Assembly (NCBI GenBank): GCA_020809705.1 | Contig: CP085833.1 | Location: 4,216,001-4,280,000, forward strand | Direction of reading: 5' to 3' | Length of the DNA: 64,000 bases | DNA from: Calonectria ilicicola | Taxonomy: Eukaryota; Ascomycota; Sordariomycetes; Hypocreales; Nectriaceae | Shown here: positions 1 through 10,270 of the stretch, piece by piece | How the letters are laid out: each line of letters opens with the position of its first letter | How positions within the stretch are numbered: position 1 is the first letter of the stretch | Notes under the pieces: model-generated | Told to the model about the DNA's origin: nothing | The model's database searches: none | The model's input: the letters and a program-made list of their open reading frames with translations, nothing else | Position numbers and translations under genes: made by a program

Positions 1-779
1 AACCCACCTTCATACTCGCTTTTGCGAATGGAAGCACATCCTGAGGTTGGAGGGGATACTGCCTGGGTCTCCGGGTACGGCCTGTATGACACATTGAGTG
101 ACGCAATGAAAAGATTTGTGGATGGACTTCATGCTGTTCACACGTCCAGGGTAAGTAATTGGATATTGAGAATGCTTGCGTCACATCGGAGATAACCATC
201 TAGATTTAGCTGCAATACGACACTATCCTAGATCTTTGGGGCAAAGGACCCAACAGGCCGCCAATCGACACGCACCACCCTGCTGTGCGAACGCACCCGG
301 TCACTGGACTAAAAGCATTGAATGTTAACCCTGGATTCGTGACCGGGTTTGCTGAACTCAAGAAAGTGGAATCAGGTCAGCAAATGGAAGTGTTGAGTTT
401 GCACCTGCTGACCCTGCATAGATAAGCTATTGGACTTTTTCACATATCACATTCATTCCGCGGATGATCACTACGTAAGATGGAAGTGGACTGTTGGAGC
501 CGTCGCCATGTGGGACAACCGGTGAGCATTTCCAAACCTTGTCCAATATGGAAATTATGGGGTTAAACTTTTTTTCGTCAGATGTGTCCTTCACCGGGTG
601 ATTCCGGGAACGTACGAGACTCCACGTAGAGGTATCCGTACCACTGTTTTTGGGGAAAAGCGTACGTTGAAACCCTAAATGTCATGATGAATCAAGCCCT
701 GACCCTGCTTTAAGCATACTTTGACCCGAAGAGCGAGGGGCGCGCAGAGCGTGCTGCGAGAATTAAGAGCGAAAATTAA
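1..779 (+). CDS. TauD/Jlp1-type Fe(II)/2-oxoglutarate dioxygenase, C-terminal part
   Basis: The window opens inside this gene, so the 5' end is missing. Exons 1-150, 210-375, 422-521, 582-661 and 715-779 splice with consistent phase into 186 residues ending at TAA 777-779. The product resembles fungal TauD-family dioxygenases (alkylsulfonate/taurine or related acids; 2-oxoglutarate, Fe and O2 dependent). Visible family signatures are GGDTAWVSG near the start, then WDNR-CVLHRV, which supplies the distal iron-binding His, the 2-oxoglutarate-binding Arg in the RRGIRTTVFGEKP stretch, and YFDP close to the end. The HxD half of the metal triad lies outside the window. Introns are 59, 46, 60 and 53 bp. 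The substrate cannot be read from this part. The DAL5-type permease nearby would fit sulfonate use, but that is inference. Confidence 0.88.
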
Positions 780-1005
780 CAACAAGGGTGAATGTTGGAT
801 AATACAGGGAGGCGATAAGACAGACAGACACAGCGTGATTTGGAATCTAATAACATTCGTTCGGGCTGAATAAACGTGCTCCGAGGGTATTTATATACAA
901 ATATGAACATGTGAGTGCTAGCAATGTGATAACTATGTACAAAAAATTGTGGTTCTCTCTGATAAAAGTCCACACTGGGGATTTAGAGTGGGTATGCGGA
1001 GATAG

Positions 1006-1727
1006 TCACTCGGTGACTAACTCAATCTTGCCTGTCTTGACGTCGTAAATGTAACCGGAGATTGGCACGTCTAAAATGAGGGGGCTTTTCTTGAGCAGAT
1101 GGACGTCATCCAAGACGCTTTGCTTCAAGTCAGCAAAGGGAAGAAAAGAAATGTGGTCGACGTCCTCGTTGAGTTCTCTGCGGATTTTGTTTCTAAACTC
1201 CGAATCGGAAAATTTCTGCATTCCACATCCAGTCTATGGTCGGAGAAAAGAGAGATCTGTGGTTAGCTAAATGATCCTTGGAGGGGAAAAAAACTGGGTA
1301 TTTTTGGGGCGCCCTTACGTGGTGCATGACAATTATTTCCCGCGTACCAAGAAGCTGCTGCGAGATCAAGATGGATCTCATTGCCTCGACGGCACGTCCT
1401 CCGGCCTAAAGCCGACGGCAATTAGCATGGACTCTCGAGGTTGCATTAGAGATGAAATTCTTACGTTTCGAATCACGTGGGCGTCTCCAAGTTCGAGCCC
1501 CAGTGCTTTAGCGGGATCTAATCTGGAGTCCATGCACGTAATGACTAGCACTTTTCTGTATGCTACTCAGCCCTGGATCCTTGAGCAATCTCAGATCTGA
1601 GAATCTGAGAATTCGGGGAGAGCGCATACCGGCTTGGCGGAGAGGGCAGATCTGCGCCCGCAAATGTCGATGCATATATCTCGTTTGCTGCTTCGAGCTC
1701 GGGCGCAACAGAGAAGTAGGTAGTCAT
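1006..1727 (-). CDS. beta-carbonic anhydrase (complete, four exons)
   Basis: Reversible hydration of CO2 to bicarbonate, zinc dependent. Exons on the minus strand are 1727-1630, 1555-1465, 1405-1319 and 1233-1006, giving 167 residues. Every splice is phase-consistent (introns of 74, 59 and 85 bp). All catalytic signatures appear only after splicing: the CMDSR motif gives zinc ligand Cys40 and the Asp42/Arg44 dyad, RNAGGR spans the second intron, and HHTGCGM supplies His92 and Cys95. The usual TDCGM is TGCGM here, a variant I believe occurs in other short beta-CAs. The length fits the short fungal type, and no organelle-targeting extension is seen, so it is probably cytosolic. The start is the first ATG upstream of the first exon's conserved frame. 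Confidence 0.93.
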
Positions 1728-2393
1728 GGCGGGTGTTGTGATCTATCAATTGTCTGCTGGAGGATGTCACAGCTCTCAGCGTACTGCCTAGGGTTCTTAT
1801 TCTTCTTCACTCAGCCAAGCCGGCCCTCAACGAAACGACTTCTTGTAACTGGGGTATGAAGTGTTCCGCTTATCCGAATGTGCTAGACCCTGCAAAAAGA
1901 TGGTGCGGCGATGTCCGATAACACCTAAACCCCTCACCAGCTGGGTAATCTCACATCTGGCGATTGGCTGGCACCGGTCTTTTCAACCGGTCATCCTCCC
2001 GGATCATACCATGGGGCTACACTCAACCGCCGTAGCGGGTCTAGATTGTACGCCTGCAACCGCCACCAAACAATGATATAATTGCCCAATGCATCCCATC
2101 GTGCCATGGACCTCAACGGCAGCATGGCCCGGGCTTGCTTGCTGCACGACGAAATGGGGACGGCGCATCTGCTAGTCCATCTATATTCCAAATACTTGCC
2201 CTATACAGAAAATGATGCTCGCCGCGTGCACCCTTGCCTGCCGTAGACGGGCCGGGCATCGTTGGTTCGTCACCTGTGGTTTCATAGGCTGCGACCGGAT
2301 AGGAGCCGGCATCACACTACTTCTTCAACCCACCAAAAAATGAGGCGAACAGGTGAGCACATGCTCACCGTGGCGCACCTGGACTGGCCGAAT
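1728..2393. other. intergenic: carbonic anhydrase promoter side and permease 3' flank
   Basis: No supported gene. It holds the upstream region of the carbonic anhydrase and the 3' flank of the permease. An inverted repeat with 8-bp arms (GGTGAGCA/TGCTCACC, 2-nt spacer) sits at 2352-2369, just past the permease stop. Confidence 0.6.
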
Positions 2394-4464
2394 CTAGTGC
2401 GCAAACCGAAAATCTAGTCTTTTGTTTCCTTCATCTGTCGTCGTATCCAGATAGTGCTGTTTCTGCTCCACAGACATGGCATTCCACTTATTTTCTCGAC
2501 TCTTGTTTCGCCACACATAGTAAGCTTTTATTAGAACATAGATGATGATATTCATGCATGCGATCGTGATGAGATTCCGGTTGCCTCGCCGGTAGCGGGG
2601 CTTGTCATCGGCCCGGTAGACGTTTGACGCCATGATACCGGCGGTCTGTACACACATGTTATACATGGCCGCGGAGACCGTGCGGAGCCGAACGGCGTTG
2701 GAATTCCGCGAGTTCCAGCTCACTTGGATTGCATGCGCTGGTGTTACAAAATCAGTGGATGGCGCCTCTCAAGTCTGGGGAGTCTGGGGATAAAACGTAC
2801 GAGACGGGCATGCAAGGAGGAGGGTCAACATCCCCCACGCTAGCCAGCGATTAATCTGTGTAATATCCACCACGTATAGAAAGATGAGGAACGGAAGCGC
2901 CCAGATTTGATATATCATGCAGGTAAATGTCCTTTCGTTCCACAATTCTGACAGATACGTTAGACCCATGATTGAGCACGCGGTGAGAAAGGTGGTGGGA
3001 ACAGTCAGAAGATTAGTGATTACGGTGCTGAATCCAAGGTCCCGAAGAACAAGAGTGAGATATTGCTTGGGCGCAGTGACAGGTTGCTCCCAGAAAAGAC
3101 CAATAATGTACAGCGGCCAAAGGTCGTAGTCGAGTAAGCTCTGGAGTAGCAATTTCAGTGTGATCGGTTCCCGATTGTGCATATCGCCTTTGCTTGGGTC
3201 GTCCCGGATGACCCGGTTCACCATGATTACTTCTTCCCTTATCAAAATGTCAGTCGTAATACTTTGAAAATGGTGGAGAATATGTCGTACCTTTCGGTAA
3301 ACCAGCCCTTTTCTCCCCGGAACCAATTTGCTGTCTGGCATGGACCAGGCGGCATGAGCCCGAATGCTAAAAGACCGACACAGAGAGTCAAAAGCCCCTG
3401 TCGTACAAGTTTCAGTGGCGAAGCCCTTGAAATGTGGGACAGTGTTTCCACTCACCTCAATCACGAAGAGCCATCGCCATCCTTCCAAGTCGTAGAAGCC
3501 CCGAAGCTGGAGGAGGCCGGCTGCGAGAAAGCCGGCCAAAATGTCGGCCAGCGACATGGACGCCCAGAAGAGTGCGAGCCTCAGGGAGAGCTCGTGAGAT
3601 TTATAGAAATAGCTGAGGTAGAGAATGATCTATCCGTAATAAGCTTCTATCCGTCCGGTAGCAATCTTCGTTGGACGTACATCGGGAATGAAGCCGCCCT
3701 CACAGATGGCCAATAACACACGAGTGATGAGGAAAGTGGCTTTATCCTTGAGCCAAAATTGGCTGATTGACACGAGACTCCAGATACACATTTGCATGGG
3801 CACCCACCGGTCCGGTCCGATCCACTTGCTCAATACCTGTGATGGAAGCTCGGCACATAGGAAAGCGAATTTGAATAATGTGTTTCCAAGATTATAGTCT
3901 GAGCCAAGGCATTAGAAAGTTAATCTGGTGCATTGAAATGATATGTTTACCGTCTGTATCAAGCCCCAGATCGGTCAGAAAATTGTCCGATAATGCTTGA
4001 GTAAGGTTCGCTCGGTCAAGTTGGAGAGCCATGAAGGTGACGCACGCAAACAGCATGATGCGGAGGTCAATTTTCCTGACAACCTTATGCTCTTCATCCC
4101 ACGTCCATCTCGCTGACGTGTCAAAGCGGTGGATATTCTCCCAGTCTGCGTGCGGTGCATATTTTGGCGCGAGTGTTGGGTCATCAAACACGGACTCTTG
4201 CGTGGCGATGGCATTCCCATCGATATTTGGGTTTCGCTGCCACCAAGAAGTCTTCTCGCTCAATGGTTCACCTAATGGAGGGGTACCGGTAAATCTAATG
4301 ATTGATCCGCCCGGTGATGATTTGGCGTTGGCGCCTAAGAGTGGAATCTGATCCTCATTTGCTGGCACCCAAGAGTCGCTGGCGGATGACTCTGCACCAT
4401 CGCCGTCGGCTTCGGACGGTGGCCTGTAAGACGGCTTCTGTGCCGATGAAAATAAGAAACTCAT
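2394..4464 (-). CDS. MFS permease, DAL5/allantoate (anion:cation symporter) family
   Basis: Plasma-membrane transporter of small organic anions. Exons 4464-3951, 3898-3681, 3629-3456, 3397-3291, 3237-2801 and 2737-2394 join in phase into 597 residues. Family signs are the membrane entry [15 protein letters not shown] with [21 protein letters not shown] after helix 2-3, [19 protein letters not shown] across intron 2, a WRWLFVIE segment, and the C-terminal [17 protein letters not shown] followed by [15 protein letters not shown], which is highly typical of DAL5-type permeases. A long hydrophilic N-terminus of about 140 residues precedes helix 1. ATG 4464-4462 was chosen because the upstream open frame has no other ATG. 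Yeast relatives carry allantoate, nicotinate, sulfonates and similar compounds; the substrate here is unknown. Confidence 0.9.
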
Positions 4465-5527
4465 GATTTCCCCGAGAAAAAAGAAAACAAAACTTCTAAT
4501 CGCAACGCTTGCTTGCCAAAAATCCAGTACCAAAACAGCAATGGTGATGGTCGGAAAATATTAATGGGCGAGGCGGTTTGAGGCACAGCCAGACCTGTCC
4601 CCCCAAGCACGACATACTTGGCCTGTATGTTTACAACATTTATTTTGGAGCTAAGCGCGTCCCAAGGTGTCTGAGGATGAGACGGCTGGTGCGCATGACG
4701 AAAGGTTATCTTTGGCCCAGAGACTTATCTCTTCCCAAATCAGCGCCCCAGACGCACTGATACTAGCAATATTCCCATATTTAAACAAGGCGATTGGTAG
4801 ATTTTGAGACAAATGGCCATGTGAACCAGATTCCAATGTCGCGATGTATTCGTGATTCGAGGCGTTGATGGCGTATGCCAAGTCACCAGGCTAACCCCCA
4901 AAGCACGTCATATCTCCGCACGTGTGCGGGATCCATTAGCAAAACCACTGCAAAGATGTCCCGGAATACACAGCATATAAGGAAAATAATACCATAAAAC
5001 TTAGCTAAAGAAAAAAAGGAAGAACAAAAACATGGGGTCTACTCGGATTGGACATAGTTATATATGCCCGACCGTGCTAGCATTCTCTCAGCCTCTTTGC
5101 CAGGTCAGGTTTTTCAAAAGAAGAAAAATAAGATTTAGTATCGCCAAAGCTCTAAACTGGACGCGCATGAAACCCTTTTAAAAGAGATGTCGGATACAAT
5201 CAAGGAAATTCTGGATGGGCTGAAGTCTGGCGACGTTAACCAGATATTGACGATCATGTTAAACACATGGATTTCGTGACCGTAGACGATCTAATTAGCT
5301 TAGATCTTATGTATATTTTCCTAGACATTTTTACCAGGGGTAGAAAGCATAGATTTGTGGGGCTACTTCATGCTGAATACGAAAATGATTTGGGGGAATC
5401 GCCCAAATACGATAACTTGCATCATTCCATGTCATTCAAATTTCATCTTTTTATTCATGTCGTTCAAAATAATCGTACGCTATATATCCCAACGCCTTAA
5501 TATCCCTACTACAATTGAAAAGACCCA
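4465..5527. other. intergenic, permease promoter side
   Basis: No convincing gene beyond the very short open frame listed at 5187-5279. A GC-rich inverted repeat (CCGCAC/GTGCGG) lies near 4916-4930, and a TATATA box-like run lies near 5057, about 130 bp upstream of the short frame. Confidence 0.5.
5187..5279 (+). CDS. short open frame, possible exon or gene relic
   Basis: Thirty codons from an ATG, starting MSDTIKEILDGLKSGD, with amphipathic, helix-like composition and a TATA-like run about 130 bp upstream. No continuation by splicing was found and no family was recognised. It may be a first exon, a microprotein or chance. Confidence 0.15.
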   Translation: MSDTIKEILDGLKSGDVNQILTIMLNTWIS

Positions 5528-6933
5528 TTACTGATCCATCAACTGGATTTGCTGGATGTACCATTTCTGGAAAACGTTAGACTATATACATTTTGAACAA
5601 GTTGAGAACTTACAGTGTCAGCGCCTGCTGCAATAAAGCTGACAGGAAGCTTGCTCATTAGCCACGAAGGGGAAATCTTTCGTGCGTAGACCTTGGCTTC
5701 TTCGTCTTTGAGCTCCGAATTGAGAATAACGGTTTTGGGGAGTAGCGGGTTAAGAACTGCTGGTCGGCCGATGCCAACCAAGTCACAATGTCCGTTTGCA
5801 ACAGCTGCCTCCATGGCTTGTCGGGAGCGGAAACCGCCGGTGACCATTAACAAAACATTTGGAAAATCGTTTCTGATTGATTTGGCAAACTCTAGGAAGA
5901 AAGCTTCACGCGCAGCGGTCCGTTCGGAGACGGGCTTTCCATTCTGGGAAGTACCGTTGGACATCTGTCAGAGGGCTCGTTAATCATCTGTCTCAGAGAT
6001 GCTTCTTCCATACGCCACTTACTGTTGGATTCTCATAACTTCCACCGCTGATTTCCAAAAAGTCAACACCAGCCGCAGTGATCTCTTTGAGCTGTTCAAC
6101 ACAATCCTTCAATTCAGACTCCGACTGATGATCCGTCGAATTGAGTTTGATGGCTACACAGAACTCTTTAGGCACTGCCGCGCGAATCGCGTTGATGATA
6201 TCCACAACAATCTTTGCTCGGGCGGCGGGTGAGCCACCGTATTCGTCCGTTCGCTTGTTGGACTTTTCGGACAAAAATTGAGATAGCAGATAGCCGTGGG
6301 CGGCGTGGATCTGGATGCCTGAGAAGCCCGCCTCTGCCACAAACTTGGCAGAATTTGCAAAAGCGGCAACGACATCCTGAATGTCCTTGAGCGTCATCTC
6401 TTTAGGCGTGCCGAAGAATAACGAGCTGATGAAGTAGGCAACGAGACTGGTGCCGACATCAAGTGGAATCGCGCTCGGGGCCAGATTCTTGTCCCAAAAT
6501 CCGCGGTCTCCCGAACCGACGCCAGACTGGCGCCCTGGATGGTTAATTTGCACGATCGCTGGCGTTCCATTTTGTTTGCAAGCCGCAGCCCAAGATTTCC
6601 AAGCTTGAAGCATCTCTTCACGACCTACTGAGTTTTTGAAGGTGATGTCCTTCACACCACCCAAGTACCTGGGATCCACTTGCACATTGCCTATAGACAG
6701 GGGCCTTTAGTATATCATTCTCCCGGAAACCCTCCATCATTGGGATTTTTCTTACCTGTAATGACCAGTCCCCATCCACCCTCTGCCCATTGGCCATAGC
6801 TCGTGTGGAATTTCTCGTGAGGAAGAGCATTGCCATCGGCCATGTGTTCAGCCATGGCGGCCTTGACCAGCCTATTTGGTAGAACCAGGCCACATGGCAA
6901 TGTGAGTTCGTTTGCGATCTGCAAGCCAGCCAT
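5528..6933 (-). CDS. NADH:flavin oxidoreductase, old yellow enzyme family
   Basis: FMN-dependent ene-reductase-type TIM barrel. Exons 6933-6756, 6690-6023, 5964-5614 and 5566-5528 splice in phase to 411 residues. Motifs in order: [16 protein letters not shown] at the barrel entry, INHPGRQS (FMN/substrate pocket), [17 protein letters not shown] with KRTDEYGGS (the classic OYE block), and VTGGFRSR plus [14 protein letters not shown] for FMN phosphate binding. The last exon is only 39 nt and encodes the final 12 residues. ATG 6933 is the first ATG in the conserved frame; upstream in-frame codons lack ATG. The true substrate is not predictable. Introns are 65, 58 and 47 bp. Confidence 0.92.
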
Positions 6934-8170
6934 TTGAGCGATTTTCTGATGTTGATTTGGGCGAGGAAAAAAGTCAGTCAACAACTGGGGACAAATCGAT
7001 ACTCCCTTTCAAGATGTTCAACGGTGACGTTGGTTCAAAAAAAAGGAGGAGTGTCCACGTATTTGTTTTTTTTTTTCGTATGGGACCAACAGCCCCGCTA
7101 GTGGCTAGCCTCATCGTAGATCGAGACAGAGAAAGGGGAGCCGAGGCCCTCTCTCAAGTAAAAACAAATTTGGAAGGCTATGGAATCGAGAGTTTGACCT
7201 AGCTCCGGCGCTAAGTAAATATGGGTCGAACTGGAACAGAGCCCTGGGTCGCAGCATGGAAATATGCGGGAAAAAGAATTTCTTGAAATAGGCTGTGCCT
7301 CTACATGTAATTTTGATAAATGGTTGAGCCATGCGGCGACTAGTAAATTCTACTTTGCCTCTAAGGTGTTAGTCCAGTGCATCTGCCGAAAAGCTTGGTC
7401 ATGATCAAGTCACTCGTCCTGATTGCAACAATTAAAATGGCGTCACGCCTCACTAAATAGAGGTAGTCTTTTGCAGAAAAAGGCCACTGGTACAATATTC
7501 TTCTCGTCTTTTTTTTTTTTTTTTTTTTTCCCAGCAGCGTTTTCTTCTCATCCAGCATCCTAGTCGCAGTGGCGTTGAGACTGTCTGAACAGTGCAGGGG
7601 TCATGAAAGATGCCGAGGTACACGTTGAATCAGTCGATCAAAGCGTTTGGATTGGAAATGTGAAATAACTGCTTGCGACCAAGTTGCTCCGCTCCCGAAC
7701 AAATGTGGGTCATTAATAGATCAATCGGCGCAATAGTTCGCCGATGCCGCGGAGCTATTGACCGTTTTAATAAAAAGAAAAAGGCACAGCCAACATCTAA
7801 GCCGGAAAACCTTTGCCACTTATTGATAAATGTAGCCACTTAGCTTGTGGCGACTGGTGCGTGTAGCAGCTAGTGCAGTACACTGACACCCTGTGCACCC
7901 ACTACAATCGACGGCTGACGAAATTCCAAGCCAGCACGATATTTTCAGAGGTTCACTCTATTTTGAAGAGATTGGTTTGTTATTATGTGCTAATCTATAG
8001 ACGCATTGATGGACATTTTTGTCATGTGTACTTAGAAAACACAAAGAAAATAGAGGTCTGACAGATAACGAAGCCTGGTGGAAATCTTTCGGCCTTCAAA
8101 CAATTTATGGCAGGTAATCCAAAGCAAAGTAGACGCAAACATGGCAAAATCCCGCTTTGGTCTGAGGTCA
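6934..8170. other. intergenic, no supported gene
   Basis: Contains the upstream region of the flavin oxidoreductase and the 3' flank of the first F-box gene. Apart from the T tract at 7509-7529, nothing with coding or structural character was seen. Confidence 0.5.
7509..7529 (+). repeat. poly-T tract (21 nt)
   Basis: Uninterrupted run of 21 T. It could be a retroposed poly-A relic or simple slippage; no adjacent element was recognised. Confidence 0.7.
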
Positions 8171-9437
8171 TTATGGCTCAGTGTATTTCCCAAAGCCAAA
8201 TGGGAACGGTCCCCCGGAGGAAGAAACAATTTGAACATCCAAGGGAGTACCGGCTATCAGCCTGGACCCCCTCGTCTCTCTTGAAAGTTTTCGGAGAATG
8301 ACGACTTCGCGAATATTAGGCAGAGAGTCTCCAATGCGATGAACCAGTGAATTGTAAAGAGCATCAGCCTCCTTGGCGTATCTGTTGTGTGTCTGAATCC
8401 GGAAATTGCTGACGAAGCTATCGGCGGGCACATAAAGTGGTACCAAGTCGGACTCGTTCATGCTCAGAGCCAGGCCTTTTAGATTGGCAAAGCGCTTCAA
8501 TCGATCTATTATTTCCCGAATCGTATTTTCCTATTACAATTCAGTAAGCATATTTCACCAATAAGCTGATATAGGATATGAATATGGTCTCGTACAAATC
8601 TTGGTATAGCATTGTTGAACGATGAAACATAGCACCACCCACCATCCCCAAGGTCCAAGTACTCAAGATCTTTGAAGTTATCTGCCGCTTTGGATAGAAA
8701 ATTGAAGAATTCTTGCGAAGTGAGATATTCCGGACCATCACGCCCCCATACTGTTCCTGGTATGTCAAAGGACAGCTTTGTCAATTGGTGATTGGTTGTC
8801 AAGAGCCGTGCATGAGATGATATCTTTGAACGCACATGCAATTCCTTCAGATTACAAGGATCAAAAAAGCGAATTATCTCACTAGAAAGTTCGGGGTCAA
8901 CCGTCAGAATCTCAAGACGGGTCACCTGGTTGTAGTGTTGGTTATCTGCGGGCCGAATCTTGGCGAAAGTGTTTGAGTAATCACATAGCCATCTCAAATC
9001 TATGGTAAGATTCCGAAGGTTTTTCATCGCAAAAATGGATCGGTGAAAGCGCCATGAAAACAAAACGACGCAGTCTGTGAGGTACTTCCCATCGAAGAAG
9101 TACTGATCGGCCCTGAACCTTGCAGATCTAGACGTGTGTCAGTGACCACTTGAATGTTTAAATTGCTATCCTGAACGCCTTACTGAATGAACTGAGTGAT
9201 GTCGATCAAGTTTCGGCATTTGTTCTTTCCAAGAAAGTATTTTAAAGAGCCAGAATTCTCTCGCTCTTGGCCCTCAAATTTCACTTCTCGAAAAAGAGTT
9301 CTCGCAAATATGTTGCGACATTCTCTCGAAGTTTTGGTCAAGCTATCCAAAGTCGATCCATCACAAAATAAACCAATATCGTTTTGAAGTTCCCTAGGGA
9401 GGTCAAGGAGCGGCCATCGAGTGTTGGAAATCTCCAT
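8171..9437 (-). CDS. F-box protein (paralogue 1)
   Basis: Putative SCF ubiquitin-ligase substrate receptor. Exons 9437-9184 (254 nt), 9127-8596 and 8530-8171 splice in phase into 381 residues. An F-box is visible at about residues 8-50 (LLDLPRELQNDIGLFCD, then LTKTSRECRNIFARTLFREV). The rest resembles irregular leucine-rich repeats (MKNLRNLTIDLRWL, LKELHVRSK, LTKLSFDIP, KDLEYLDLGDGG, ANLKGLALSM). ATG 9437 is the first ATG before the F-box. It shares exon layout and sequence with the F-box gene at 13648-15031: both first exons are exactly 254 nt and both third exons start in the same place relative to a conserved NLKG block. Target proteins are unknown. Confidence 0.8.
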
Positions 9438-10270
9438 GGTCAACAGGGCCAACGCGGGCAAGGGATTGCACGCCACTGTTGGTTCACCCGTGACTGAAGA
9501 AGGCAAGCTAGATATGATGTGGTTATGAGATGCCCGTCATTGGGTGAAGTAGTGATCGGGACTTTAAATGGAAAGGAAAAGAGTTGCTCGCCCACAATAA
9601 TAAACAAAAAAATAGGAGACGGACAGCCTAGTGCTAAAGATCAGTTTGCTCTGCGCCTACCAGGGCTCGCTGCTGTTGCCATCTGCGCATAGCTACCATG
9701 GAGAGATGTGGCCTGACCTACGGGGAAGCCGTATAAATTTTGTGATTCACTGTGAAAAAATCTCAGAAAGGTCATCCAATGTTTGATTGGATGCGCACAC
9801 GAAGATTTTACGAACCTTTAGACCTGTGCCATTCAGGATTCTTTGTTTTGACACCTGAGATCGATAATAAACACACGTTTTCCACAATGCATATCGGAAG
9901 TTTCGCAAATTACATCGGACATTATTAGTTTCACCTCGTCGCAATACCCAGAATTGGCAAATGATGGGTCGTGATGATGCGAGCATCCCGATGTACAAAT
10001 GGAAATAACTCAAGAGAGAGGACCAAACCGAATAAAGGCCAACTTCATGCAGGCTAGGATAGTCAGGCCTTATGCATTATGTGGCGGGGATTGAACAACG
10101 CGCTTTGGCCAGCGCAACTTTGGCATGGTCGTGTTCAGTACGGTTGAACAACGCGGCATAACCGGCCATTGCATTAAAGCTTTTACTGGAATATAGTGGG
10201 ATTGATAGAAGCTGATATATAATTTAACTAGATGCTAATATTTTCAGGTCAACACAATCCCCACCTCTTT
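9438..10270. other. intergenic, no supported gene
   Basis: Upstream region of F-box paralogue 1 and 3' flank of the membrane protein gene. No coding signal stronger than chance open frames was seen. Confidence 0.5.
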
